A DNA stretch of 64,000 nt from Anthopleura xanthogrammica (Eukaryota; Cnidaria; Anthozoa; Actiniaria; Actiniidae). The notes beneath the pieces are model-generated. The model was given only the letters and a program-made list of their open reading frames with translations. It searched no databases and was not told the DNA's origin. This document shows positions 11,120 through 25,200 of the stretch, piece after piece. The stretch's first letter is position 1. Each line of letters opens with the position of its first letter. Made by a program: the position numbers and the translations under genes. The stretch is taken from the NCBI GenBank assembly GCA_964019055.1, contig OZ025219.1, positions 6,389,888-6,453,887 on the forward strand, given 5' to 3'.

Positions 11120-14100
11120 ATGAAGGTTCTAGCGATTCTAACGATACATTTTCTATTCGTCTCTTTGTCTTGGGCAGCAAAGATTGTTATGATGCCTAAT
11201 TTTGGACGTAGTCACTACATGGTTATGGCGAAACTGGGTGACGAACTCAAGGCTCGAGGTCATGATGTATGTAAACGTGGTACTATATTGTTACTGCTCA
11301 TTTACTGCAATTTTCATAAATATGCGAACTCTGTAATTGCGAGTTGCTCGCTGGAATTTGGTTTTTCACTGCCGCCAATCATAAATATAAAAGGTACCGA
11401 CTGATTATTTTTGTTTGATGGAAGCGATAAACCAAATTTCAGCGTGCAGCTCGCAGCTACCGAGTTCGCATGTTTATGAAAATAGCAGTAATAGCAGGGT
11501 TTTTAAGCATAAATAGAATACTGAGAATAAGTACACCCTAACTGAATCGGTTAGTATCTTAATCTTTATGGATCGTCATTATAGATATCCTGATGTACGC
11601 TAGTACTAGTATTAGGCTGCGTTATACCTTGTATACGGAGCGGCCTGACCTTTACGAACTATTGATTTGTTTCATAAATTAACCTACAAATTATTCCCTG
11701 AAGTAGTATATTAGCTAAAATCTTCTGTGCCACCTTTCCAAAGTTAAGAAATCCGTGCTAATTTTCTATTTCTATTTTTCTATTACGAGGTACGTAAGCC
11801 TAGTTCCAGGGCTTGTTGCTACGGGGCAAATTGACACGTGATCAATTGCTGCAAATGGCCTATTAAAACCATCAAAACCTTATCCACAGGCTTACCACCC
11901 TAAGTATCTGTGGTTTAGGATTTCTTGGCTTGGGATCCCTGTGGCACAGAAATAGCCGTTAATCGATGTAGTTCAAATTTTGCTCCTAAAAATTTGTCCT
12001 CAGTAGTCGCTCATCAAAAATGTGTTATCTTGTAATAAGGTTTGATAGTTTATTACTTGTTTTGAAGTGTTTCTTTTTTCTGCGAAAAAGCCTCAAAAAT
12101 GCTTGTTTAGGGCTTCGAAAGTTCGGGGGTTAATTTGACTCGCTCTCCTTACTTACTTTTTACGCCTCAGGCTTTATACAGGGGTATTCACGTGAAATCG
12201 TGAACGGGTTTTAGTTTAGTGGTCTATACATGTGATGAACAGTTCTAAACTTCATGAATCGTGAATTTTCTTGAATTTAAACGTGAGCCGTGATCTTCCT
12301 TTCAGTATTAATTTTTGTGAACCGGGCAACTGAATTCACACTCATGTAAATCATATTCGACCGGATTCAATTGTTACTGCCTCCTGTCATGGCTGCCATC
12401 CCGAGTTCGTGCAAAGCCTCTATACGAACTAATGTTTTCCTTCTTTGATTCTGAGGGTTGCACCCCTTCCTGGGCTGACTTTGTACCCTGCACCCCTGAA
12501 CAAAATCCTGGATCCGCCCCTGCTTCGCTGTTTGTTGTGCCCATTTCAGACCATGTGATGCCACTCTTGGGAGCTAAATCTTTCATGTGTAAATATTTTA
12601 ATAAAAGAACATTTCTCAAGGGAGTGTCATGTATGTGGTCTGAAATGGATAATTTGGATACGAAGCTAGAGGTCTATTTGCCATACATGATGCATATATC
12701 TTTCTTCAATAGGTTGCAATTTATGTTGGAGAGGAAGATAGGTTTGCCTTTGGTAAACCTAATGTCAAGGTCTTCGAGACACTAATCGTCGAGGGCAAAC
12801 CAAACATTCGTGACCACTTCAAGGCCATGTCCAGTACAGAACATAAACCACTTATATCTCAAGCTTCGGAAATCTTCCAACTCCAAAAAGGGTACTGTGA
12901 TTTGTTCCTCGGTAATGAGCACGCGCAGAAAGATCTCAAAGATGCTGACATTGTGATCGGCGATGGCCTGTATCCATGTTCAAGCTTGGTAGCTGACAAG
13001 TATAGCATCCCACATGTTGTAGTTACAATGAGTCCACTAGCCACACCGACGTTTAGATTGTTTGGTATCTCGTCCAATCCAGCCTACGTTCCTCAAATGA
13101 TGTCAGAGCTTACTGCAGTGAAGGGGCTGACCAATAAGATAAAAAATCTGGGTTTTTATTTCCTAGCCATGGTTGCAATGGAGTATTTCATGTATCCTAT
13201 ATACGGTGAGCTAAAGTTGAAGCACAAGGTTACACCTGGAAAAAGTATAAGAGACACGTTGGCCAATGCTGATCTTGTTTTGATGCAGAGGGATTTTATA
13301 ATGGACTTTGCACAGCCCATACCCCCATACGCCCGCGAAGTGGGTACTTTCCTTTCTGGTCCAGCGCAACCTCTTCCATCCGAGCTAGAAAAATTCATGA
13401 AAGGGTCTGGTGACGATGGTGTAATTCTGGTCTCTTTTGGTTCGACGGTAAACACGCTTAGCGATGACATCAGTGATGTAATGAACCAGGCATTTTCTCA
13501 AGTAAAACAGAGAGTTGTATGGAAAATCGGTAAGTATGTTGGGCTCAAGTTATTGAGAAGTATACTACTCTACTATTGCGTTAGTCAGGGGTTGGGTATG
13601 GAAGTTTTTCTTACACTTTATTTGTCGGGGAGGGGGAGTTATACTCGCCAATAGCCTCCTCCACTCGGACAAAACCGCTTTTTTTAAGGGAGGGGGGATT
13701 ACAGATCGACACAATACGCTTGACCGCCATTTACACCACTGCCAGACTGCCAGTTTCACGCCGGGCCCGCGCCGAATTTTACTTGAGAAAGGTTTTCATC
13801 TCTAGCTTCATTTCAATTATTTTCCAGATAAGTTCAAAGGAAAACTTTCGCCGAACGTAATGACCATAAAATGGCTCCCACAGAATGACATCCTTGGATA
13901 CAACAAAACAAGGTTGTTTATAACTCATGGCGGTGCCAATGGATTAGCTGAGGCGTCATACCATGGAGTACCAATGATCTGCTCGCCATTTTTTGGGGAC
14001 CAGCATGATAATGGACGGTTCATTAAAAGCGATGGCCGGGGCGAAGTCTTGCCTGTTGCCAAGGCAACCGCTGACCAGCTGGCCAGTCTTATCAACCAAG

Positions 14101-14983
14101 TAATATACGAGGAAAGGTATGGGGTTTCTCTTATTGTTTTCTATCTTTTGTACAAGTTGCTGGTAAAAATGCTGTAAAAAACGAGATTCTGCTTACGGTA
14201 CTTCCAATAATATGCATGCCATCCAGCAAAGAAAAAGGAGAGGAGTGGAGAGAGGGAGTTAGAAAGATATTGTAACTTGAGACTGTGGATGTGTTCTATA
14301 ACTGATTGGGGTTTTATTACTAAACGTAAAGCTAACAAAAAAAATTACAAAAACAGAAATCGCACACTAAACTTACCAACGGTTCCTCTCTAAGACAAGT
14401 TGACGCAAGTAAACGCAAATATCGACGCAAAATACGTAAAATTTAACTAACGTCTTCGCAATAACGTCTTCGCAATAAAGTGAAAATATACTCAAAGAAT
14501 GACTTGAAAAAACAAACGAAATTTGCATAAAGTAAATCCAAGGGAAAAACTAAGCTAAGGTTGGATGAATAGATAAAGAAATAACAGAAATACTCTAGGG
14601 ACGACAGATTAAACCGGAAAAACAAAGAAAGAAAATACTATGGCTGCACAGATATTGACACATAATCTCCTGACACTATCCATTTTGCTTGCTTTTTTAG
14701 ATACAAGAAAAGAGCAAGTCACGTGTCTCGAGTCTTGAAACTGCGCCCGCGGCCTCCATTGAAAGAAGCAGCGGACCTCGTCGAATATGTCCATGCAGTT
14801 GGTAACCTGGACCATCTTAAACCAAAAAGCATGACGTTACCTTTCTATGAGTTGTACATGTTGGATGTTATCTTTGTTCTAGGGCTAGCTATCGCAGTGG
14901 TCTCTTATGTTCTTGTCTTATTGTTCAGACTAGTTTGTTGTAAGGTTTTCGGTAGGGTTCCTAGCAAGACAAAGATGTCCTAG
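11120..14983 (+). CDS. UDP-glucuronosyltransferase (UGT family)
   Basis: Four GT-AG exons: 11120-11266, 12713-13529, 13828-14116 and 14701-14983, 1536 bases, 511 aa, the usual UGT length. UGTs transfer a sugar from a UDP-sugar to small lipophilic acceptors in the ER lumen. The protein starts with a signal peptide (MKVLAILTIHFLFVSLSWA). Exon 2 encodes the acceptor-binding N-terminal half. Exon 3 carries the donor-binding signature with WLPQNDILG, FITHGGANGLAEASYHGVP and GDQHDN. Exon 4 ends in one membrane helix (about residues 470-492) and a short basic cytosolic tail (SKTKMS). An in-frame ATG 21 bases upstream would precede the signal peptide; I prefer 11120 because it puts the hydrophobic core close to the N terminus. 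No breaks are seen. Substrate cannot be inferred. Confidence 0.93.
12341..12432. mobile_element. Partial MITE in UGT intron 1
   Basis: The core GCCTCCTGTCATGGCTGCCA and flanking bases match the right half of the complete element at 44534-44703. The left inverted repeat is absent. Confidence 0.6.
12538..12648. mobile_element. MITE, CCCATTTCAGACCATGTG family, copy 1
   Basis: The left end CCCATTTCAGACCATGTG is mirrored by CATGTATGTGGTCTGAAATGG at the right end, allowing small differences. It lies just upstream of UGT exon 2. Related copies are at 18771-18890 and 54622-54780. Confidence 0.7.
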
Positions 14984-15106
14984 TCAAAGAGACTAAATTG
15001 TAAAGCTTTCAAGGAAAAAAAAGAACTGTAGCTATGAATGAGCTTTATTACTGCAGTACTTTGAACGTAACGTAACAATGATCTTAGTTCGGTTGGCGTA
15101 TAAATA

Positions 15107-15201
<95 letters not shown>

Positions 15202-15660
15202 AGTAATGATGAATATTAAAAGACATGTACTTCATAGCTGTCTGTGGCGGATCCAAGGGGTGGTCACCGGGTGTCCGTGACCCCCCCCCCCCCATTTCTA
15301 GCTTGGAATTTGTTGGAAATGTTGTGACCCCCCTCCTCCAAATCCTAGTTCCACCCCAGACTGTACTAGTTATTGAACACTTTGAAAGACATCGACACAA
15401 TTGCAAGATGAGGCGTTGTATGGACTTCAGAGCCGACAGACTCCCTTATATTCAAATAGAAATGATCACAAAGAAAAATTAACTTACGTTCAAACAGTTG
15501 TAATTTCTGTAATAAATTGTAATTTCTTTCTGTCTTTTACTGAAATAAAAGGAAACCATAAAATTTCAAAACCTTGGGCGACATCTGTAATAGGGTATGG
15601 GCTTCCTGTGTTAACACGAAAAGACATCTGGGTAGTTTGTTCCCAGACCTCACGGACAAT
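14984..15660. repeat. Intergenic with (GAT)n microsatellite
   Basis: About 31 tandem GAT/ATG units fill 15108-15202; the minus-strand poly-His frame there is an artefact. A C-rich segment at 15244-15365 (GGATCCAAGGGGTGG) resembles the ends of a GGATCC-type MITE seen elsewhere in the window. The rest probably includes the UGT 3' UTR and the glomulin promoter. Confidence 0.75.
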
Positions 15661-16204
15661 ATGGCGGACGAGAAGGAGCAAGACATGGAATACGAAGTCA
15701 TTGAAGATTTACGGCGTTCATTTAAAACTTTCGTGGGTATTTTAGGCATTTTAGTTCAGAACATATTCCTAAGGTAATAAACTAACTATTTTTTTTCGAA
15801 TAGAGAGAAGATGATAACGAGGGCTGTCATATTGTGATAGCTGTTCAAAGATGTTTAGAGGTCAGAAACGTTTTGAAGACCTTGACTGCGGTCTTGTTGG
15901 ACCACGAAAACAAAGTAAGTAGACTCTTGAAATAATATCACATTGAAGCAGCTGGTTACATCGAGTCTAGTGCACGAGCTTGGGAAGTGTCGAGTTGTGT
16001 CGGCTGTGTGTTATCACCATGCATTGCAAGACAAGAACCAATATCTCCGGGTTCTCCTGTTTCCTCCCTCCGTAAAAATCAACATGTGAGTTGAGTTGTA
16101 TGCATAGAATATATAATGTTAGAGGTAGTGTGTGTGAGTGACAGTGGGCCAAATTGGAAACCAGTATTAAGTTACTGAATTTGTATCCCACTATTAAGAT
16201 AAAA

Positions 16205-16235
<31 letters not shown>

Positions 16236-19200
16236 AGAATACCACTGATAATTAACTTACAAATGTTGTATACATATAATACTGTATATTCTCAGGACAT
16301 ATTAGAGTTTGTTGGCTGGGAATTGATTGGTGTACTTGTTCAACAAGAAGACTTCCATGCAACCAATGATTACTACAGTGATTTACTAGAGGCTATTGCA
16401 GAGGTATTTTACAAAATTATTAAAACTTTAGTGATACTGTAGCTGCACATTAAACAATTTTTGGTCAGAATGAGTTTGAGCATGATATCTTAAATTATCA
16501 TCAATATACAAGGCCAAATATTAAACTGCCCTCACTAAAGCGTACAGTCTAGCGGGCCAAACACCAAGAAGCGGGCTGCAAATGCATTTACCGCCCTGCC
16601 TTGATCTGATTGGTTGAGAGAATGTCTTACGACTGCTGTCAGCCAATCAGATCTTAAGGAAACCATTTCAAAGAGCATGCGTTAAATGTTTTCTTGTTTT
16701 GTATGTATACAAACTTTGTTTTTGAATGAAAATGTTTTATTGAAATTCTAACTTTTGATATTGAAGACTTTGTATAATTTGGTCTTGTATATTAATGATA
16801 ATGATAATAACATGACTTTTGTCATGCATATTGTTTATTTGTGGCCCTTGTAGCATAGTTTGCACCCTTGCTGCCCTCGGGCGCAAAATTGATGCTACTT
16901 GGGCCACAAATAAACAATATGCCCTCCAAAAGTCATGTTATTGTCCTATTATCAAGACATTAATTTATCATTTCAAGTTCAGGGATTGGCTGAAGGCTCA
17001 CAGCCATTCAGAAATGAGATAGCAAGTAAAATGTATAATTTGATATTTCTTAAATCTTAAACTCTTAATTTGTTAATTGATGGAACTGTGAAATTCATGG
17101 ATTCAATTAATTTTATCTTCCAGAACTGTAGTCCTAAGGAGGTGTGTTTGGGAATTGTTGAACAGATGGACACTAGTTTAAAATCAGGGGCATTTTTAAC
17201 GTTACTGGCTCCATTACAAAAAGGTAAGACCTGGATTATTTTATCAGTCGCAACAATCTTTGAAGATTGGCACAGACACACGGTGCAACACTGCCTCATC
17301 TGATGGCCATGCATATTAAATGTTAGCCTGCTAGAACTACAGTATCCCCTGGATGTTTCTCAGATAAAGTATAAAGCTCTACAATATACCACTAAGATCC
17401 TACGCCCCATCACAGGCGCTGATCCAGGATTTTTTAAAGGTGGTGCACCTTTTATGATCAGGACAAATTGATAAGTACTGACAGATTGTAAGAACATCAA
17501 AATTGGTCATTCAAAATCTGTGATTTTGGGGGCTCAGTTGCCCTTCAAAAGATCTTCAGCTCATCTAGGGGGTGTGCACCCCTGTACCCCTCCCTTACTG
17601 TAGATCCAGCACTCCACCACCAACACCAAGAAAATTTCAAACTCACTCCATATGATGGAGGATGCAGTGCTTGACTGCAGTTCATTTTGTGAAATCCTGA
17701 TTGCTAAAATCCTAGTTCACAATATTTGTCATTTTTCAAGTTTTTCAGAGAATGAAAGGAAGAAAATCAAAGTTCTTCAAGATGGCTGTTCCACAGATTC
17801 TACATAACATAGCCATGATACATTCACCTGTCAGTGAACAGAGTGATTCAAGTATGCATACTGGAGAAAACAAAATTGATTTGTCATCAGCTCTAGACAG
17901 AGTTCTCATACTTCTAGAATGTCTTGTCAACGATGCTAAAACTGGAGCATGTAAGGTATGTTGTAAATTTGCATCCAATGTGTCTATTTCATCCCCTAAA
18001 ATAGTCCCACAATGCACTGCAATGCCAGTTTTTTTATTCTAATTAATTTATCATAATTTTAGCCAAATGATAAAAATGATCCAGAGTTGCAAGCACAAAA
18101 GTGGGAGCTGAACAAATGGTAATTATGGCAAAATCTCAAGATCATATTTTAATTTGTCTCGCCCTCTTGGGAGAAACAGGGATAAGATTTCTGTTTTTGC
18201 CAGAGAGGAAGGGGAGGAAGTATTACATAGAAACATTTTCAGTGTTTTTTACCTTATTTCCATTTTACCATAATGATACTAGGTGATTTTTATTAAAAAA
18301 ACATAGTGGAAAGTGTTGTGTTTTTTCCATTAACATTTCCTGAATGGGAATTATGATTTTTAGCAATTTTTCCCTGAGTTATCTGAAATCAGGCTAAATT
18401 AATAGGATTTCTAATAAAAAATACAATCATACAGGATTCCTAAATAATTTAACTTATTTTGTTGGACATTTTTAGCTTAACAGGGCTGCTAGAGACATTG
18501 GTATTTGAAAACCTTAGCATGGACAAGAGTTCTGAGTCAGTAGACAGCAAAGAAGCTGATGAATTATCATCAACGGAATCATACAGAGATCATGCACTAA
18601 GGATAATGGTAAGGCCAAGACATTCAAATGTTATTGAAGATCAAATTGTATTTTAGGTTTTGCAGAGGGAGGTAAACTGAAGAACCTGTAGAAAAACCCT
18701 TAAGGGAGAGAAAGACCAAACAAACTCTTGTCACATGTGATGCCAAGTCTTTTATTAGCTTGGGCAATTGTTTTTCCCATTTCAGACTATGTGTCATTCC
18801 TTTGAGAATGGGATCATTCTTTGTTTCGTTTACCACCTAACAAAGAAATTATACTCAAGGGAGTGACACATGGTCTGAAATGGGCAAAAACGTGTGGCAA
18901 CTAATTATTGGTCTCACTGACTTTTGGGCTCATAAAATACAGATTGAAGTAAACAGATTTACCATTATTTTCATTGCCTCGCAGTGATTGAGACAAACTC
19001 TTCAATGCAACAGATAAAAAGGGAATAGACTACCATCGATCAAATGAATTATAAGAATAACTTCTGAGACTGCCGCTAGCCCATACTTCTAAATATCAGA
19101 GCTCCTTCTGGGTTAACGCAGTCAAAACGTGGAATCTCCTGCCTGCCAAAATTAGACACAAAACTAATTTCTCCAAATTCAAAACGGCATTGAAAAGCCA

Positions 19201-22200
19201 CTTCAAATCTTTGTAATTTCTTTTTGTTTATCTTTTTCGTCTTGTGTTACCATTATTTGTATTCAATGTTGTTGTATTGTTATTAGATTTAGTTATACAG
19301 GTCCCCATTTAAACCAGCTATGTTGAATTGGGCAACCTGTTTAAATATTAATAAAAAAAACAACCAAAAAACAACATGAGAACCATGATAAGGTACATTG
19401 GGAGAATTTACTGGATCAAATGAATGATTGATGGCCAGTAGTCTGTTGCCAAATTAAAATGTTGCGTCCCCACATTAGAAATAAGAACTTAGTACTTACA
19501 GTGTATATACTGCTCTTCACAACAAGAGGCACAAAAGGCAGCAATGAAAGCAGTGGTAATTAATGTATTAATTATTTATCTTTTAATTTAATAAATTTAA
19601 TTGATCTGTTTTGCAGAAGTTGTTACAAGATCTACAGAGATCTCAAGTTCACCTGTTAGAGTATGCTTCTGTGAATTCAAAATGTTATGCTGATCAAAAA
19701 CATGTAAACCCTAACGATGTTTGTACAGATGAACAAGGAAATGAAAATGAGGATGATGACGAGACAGGTTGGTAGAGGAAAAGAATGGGTTAGAGAAATT
19801 GAAATGGGATTAAGATGAAATGGAATATTGAAACATTGGAAACAGAAGAGGAGTAGATTTGGAATTAGCAGATGGGAATGATATGAACAGGGGGTACACT
19901 GTAACTAGAAGAAAATTGAAAGACGGATGGTAAGGATGGGTATTATATGGGAAAAGACAGAAAATAGGATGGGAAGAGAGATGGAATAAAGGAGGAGTAG
20001 ATAAAAGGAAAATGAAAGTGGGATGGTAAGGATGGGCATGATATGGGAAGAGACAGAAAACAGGATGGAAGGAGAGATACCATGAAAGAGGAGTAAATAG
20101 AAGAAAAAATAAAAGTGGGATTGTAAGGATGGGTATCATGGGAAGAGGCAGAAAACAGGATGGGAGAAGAAATGGATAGAATAAAGGAGGAGTAAATAGA
20201 AGGAAAATGAAAGAGAAATGGTAAGGATGGGAGAAGAGATGGAAATAGGTAAGATGAAAGAAGAGTAGCTAGAAGGAAAAACTGATATTTACTTGTATTT
20301 ACTCTCACGTTCACTTATATCTACTTTGCTGCTATGCGACTCTATTTGTGTTAATAAAAACTGATAATTTTAATTATTAAATAGCCATTAGGATAATAGT
20401 TTTTTGTTTTCTTCTGACAGATTCAGAGCTTCTATCCCTCCTGGGACTCAGTTGTTATGAATACCTAGTGTTTGCAGAAAATATGGCTAATATACCACAA
20501 GTATTTAGGTTAGAGGTACATGCGTGTAATGTCATCACTGCCATTTATAGATCATCACTATCAATTCATATTCTGCTCATAATTGCTATGCAATGTCTTG
20601 TGCTACATGAGCTACCCTAGCCTGAGAAAACAGATGTCCTTTCACTCCTCAACCCCCCCCCCCCCCCCCCAAAGGGGGAAAGTAGCATGTTGCTTTCGGG
20701 GGGGGGGGGGGGAGGGACAATGAAGTTTGTTTTCTCAGGCTAAAGTTACACAAAAAATTCAGAAATTTAGTTATATTCTTAATTTCCTTAATAACTAGTC
20801 ACTTGTAAGAACTTTAGTGATTGTCATAAAGAACTCCTACATAACTGTAAGATCCCTCTGAACAAGTTTTCAAACAACATGAACAAACAAATGACCTTGT
20901 GAAATGCCACCTGATAATTATACATTCCTAATTGCATTTGCGGAGACATTAGACATTTGTTATCAGAAACACAATGTGTTTTCTCACAATTATCCATAGA
21001 ATATATAATACTAATATTTCTTCTTCTTCACAGCATGAAATATTTATTGAAAATAAACTTGGTGTGCATAGCATGTCTTTTAGAAAGGTTTGTGGATTTG
21101 ATAAGACAAAATAGAAATAATTATACTTTTTTATTATTGAACTTTTATTATAAATATATTTGTTAATTATAGGAGCAGGCTTAATTAGCTCACAGGGCTC
21201 GACACTAACCTTTTTAGGTACTACAGTCCTTGGGCTAATCACTGTGGATAATCTCTAGTCCCAAGGTCTTTTTCCCACTAGTCCACAGTAAACCTTCACT
21301 AGTCTAAGACTCGAAGATATATGTTAGTGTTGAGCCCTGGATCAGTTGGTTAGTGCGCAGCCTTCAGAGCTAGAGGTCCATGGTTCGATCGTCAGGATCT
21401 CCACGTCTGTTTCCTTCTCCACTTCCCTCTATTAATCCATGTAGTTTTGGAGTTAATACTCTTAAAACAGAGCGCTAATGGAGAGAGGAAGTAAAGTGCA
21501 CACCATCGGTTTCCTGGGATAACAGTTGAATTTCAACTGAAGGAACTACTGTATGGACATTAAATTTAGGAACTTTACCTTTTTTATTTAATATATTATA
21601 ATTTGTAGATGCCTGAATTATACATTTTGTTATTAATTTGCAGAACTGAAAATCAAGTCATTGATAAAGGACTGGTAATTTTAATTTCTATTTTTTACTT
21701 GTGATTATGATGACCACTAACTGTTACAACTATGATGATGAGGAGGAGGATGGTTCACGAGAAGTCTTATGAACTGATGAACTTGCTTTTCTACATATAC
21801 AGGGACTGCTTCATTCATTAATTCAATACATAGCAGAGGGAACTGTTGAACATAACCTGCTGACTTCCCCTGGATTATTGGACATATTTAAGGTAAAGTA
21901 TGTACCAGAATAGCAGATATCAGAGTTACTGTATACTCTATTGCCTTCAAACAATTGTTTCAATTAGTCAACAATACACTAAATGTATAGGAAGTGACCC
22001 AAATGCTCCAACTTGAAACAATTGTTTGAAGGCAATGGAATACGTTTGGAGTAACTCTGATACCTGCTACATTGGATCATGATATTACAGTACTGTACAT
22101 TTATCTTGGTGTAAGTCAATCTGGTAAGAGTAAGGATCACTTCAATCCTCCACCTCCACCCCCAAAGTGTCTGAATTTACATTATTTTGCAATAATTTAA

Positions 22201-25200
22201 TCTAAAGCTTTGTTTCCACAGAGATTAATCAATGTTATGATATATTGTACATCAAAAATACTTGTAAGTATAAATATTTCAAGGGAAGGGAGGGAGATGA
22301 GAAACGCTCTATTGCAGACTACCGTATAATGTCAAGGATGTTTGGAGAAGTTTTGAGACCAGATTCAGGAATCTTTATTTTTGAAATCTTTGTCCAGAGA
22401 CAGAGGGCTACCAGGATACTGCAGCAGCTGATATCTAAACTAGAAACAAGAGGGCGATACATGATATCAAGGTAACATTGTCAAAGATCGTTATTGATAA
22501 AAGATATATGAACATGCATTATGGATTAGCTGACAAGCAGTTAGCAATGAATATTTTCATCCATTTTTTTACCCTGCATTCGATTTCATTGAGACACAAT
22601 TTGCAAAGGTAGTAGACTGTCATAATAGACAAGTATCAATCAAAAACATTCTTAGAGTACATAAAACAAACATATTTTTTTACAACCAACACTCCCCGTA
22701 CGGGGCTCCTCCGTGAGGTTCGCTCCACATGCACTACCACTACATTCTATAGAGCTGTTTTCGTAAGAGTGGGAAACACATGGTACTGACTTACACTACG
22801 TACATGGTACGACATACCATAACATTGAAATGGCTTCCTATTGTCTTCCAGTAATTCATCCAATCACGATGCGTGGTTATGGCTATGGTAAGATACGGCT
22901 AGATTATGGCTATGAATCTGCCGTACCGTTTCCCACTCATACAAAAACCGCTCTATTTACAACATACAACACTCAACTCACATGTTGATTATATTTTTAC
23001 GGAGGGAGGAAAACCAGAGAACCTGGAGGAAAACCCTCATGGCAAGGGATAGAACAACACATCAAACAAACTCAACTCACATATGATCCAACCCGAGCCG
23101 GGGCTCGAACCCAGACCACAGCGGTGAGAAGCGAGCGTTAAACTACTACTCCACCCATGCCACCCACATTAAGGTACATCCATGGGTACTCTAACGATTT
23201 TGATTGGTTGTATATGTTATGCCAGTCAACCTGTTGTGACTTGTGTTGATCAGTTGGCATGTCCAATAAAAACAGTGATAAAAGTACCTATTAATAAGTT
23301 CATTTTAAAGAACAGATAACATTTCTTTAACATACTATTAGGTATTTATTAGGATATTTTTCTTGTTATCAGGTATTTACTTCTTGATTGCACCCATGCG
23401 GGAGTGGCTGGATTGTTAATACACAACATCAAAGAAGAAGTCCATAAAAATCTATATGTAAGTTTTGAATTTGCAATTTAAAAAAACATAAAACAAAACC
23501 AAATAAACGGCCAACCAAAAAACGGCCAACCAAAAAAACTGCCAATCAAAGAATGGCAAAACACGATGGAAGTTGGGAGGGAGGGGGGGGGGGGGGCGGC
23601 TGAAAAACTGCTTAGCCTGCCATCGTCCAGGTCGTTAGTAACCACTGAAATTATAATTTTAGTAAAATTTTATGTAAAAAATTATTAGGTTGATGGAGTG
23701 ATCTGTTGAAACCGTCATCCTCTTGATTTTTAATTATCTTTTAAGTCCCAAGATTATGGACATGTGGTTCAGAGACAAGCAGCTGATAAGCCTCTTGTTA
23801 NNNNNNNNNNNNNNNNNNNNNNNNNNNNNNNNNNNNNNNNNNNNNNNNNNNNNNNNNNNNNNNNNNNNNNNNNNNNNNNNNNNNNNNNNNNNNNNNNNNN
23901 NNNNNNNNNNNNNNNNNNNNNNNNNNNNNNNNNNNNNNNNNNNNNNNNNNNNNNNNNNNNNNNNNNNNNNNNNNNNNNNNNNNNNNNNNNNNNNNNNNNN
24001 ACTTTAGACTTTGGCAAAGTCCTTCGTCTCTGTCCGTACTAGTTAACGCGCACGGAATAAAGCAAAAGCAGCCCAAGCTGAACCAGGATCACAAGCGCTG
24101 GACGAATGACTCTTCCAACGGGTTGCAGAAAATGCTCACACTCTTTATTAACACACGAAAATTTAGCATCCGCTACAGAAATATACGCAAATAAAAATCC
24201 TGCAAGAGGAACAATTTGACCTCTCGCGACTTCAACGTTGGCTTTGTTTTTTCCCCTCCTTTTCATTTGCTTTGCTCGTGACTCTGTGAGTCTCATAGAG
24301 GTCGACTTGGAGCAAGTCTAGTCATACTTTTGCGTATCAAGCTGTAAGGTTGGAATGTACACTAGATGGCAAGTCCTGGGGACACGATGGGAGCACAGAT
24401 CACTTTGTTGGTCAATTCCGTTCATGTGGGGTGAAGACCTTTGTCCCTCCAACAGGTTGCAAGAAATCAAACTAGTTTCAATGTGTGCAACAGGTCACAA
24501 GTACAAAACGGGTGAAACTTCCATTGTGAGATTGTGTGCACTCCGTACTTAAGCAAGCTGTTCCCGCATCAACAGAAAAATGAGTCATTGAGCTCCTACT
24601 GTAGTTCCCAGAATCAATCACCATACAAATAGATTTCTTGGCATTGATTTTTTAATGCATTTCCAATTTTTTTATTTTGCCAAGTTTTAAGAAAATACAT
24701 CTTTTAAAAGGGGGGTGGGGGGTGGGGGTGTGGCCCCGACGGCCCAACCCTAAATCCGCCCTTGCTTTATATCAAATGATATTTTAAAGACTTTGATATA
24801 TTTTGTCTTTTTAGAGTAATGAGTGCTCTCAATAGTATTCGATACATACTTCTTAGTGATCATGATGACAAGGTACTGTAAGTATATTACTAAAGGGGTC
24901 GAGAGTGTGTGCAAGAAACTTAATTTCAGTCTTTGGGCCAGCTACCTGAGTGTGTTAAAAAAGACTTTTAATAGATAATTTAATAGGCCTTCTAGGCCTT
25001 CATTTCTTTGTTAAACGGTTGTGCAGAACCAGGTTTCCAGTGCATGCAGGAAACCAACAATCACAGTGCGCTTCGATGCATAGCAAAGAGGCCCTAGCTC
25101 TTAGTCTCTTTCCAATACAAAAATATATGCGTTTCCAAGAATTTAGAGCCAGGGAAAATTCGTATACGTGATGTATAATTAATTGTCTTTGTCATTCATC

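Noticed and set aside
15032..15406. Poly-histidine protein on the minus strand
   Set aside because: Translation of the GAT microsatellite with no conserved sequence around it.
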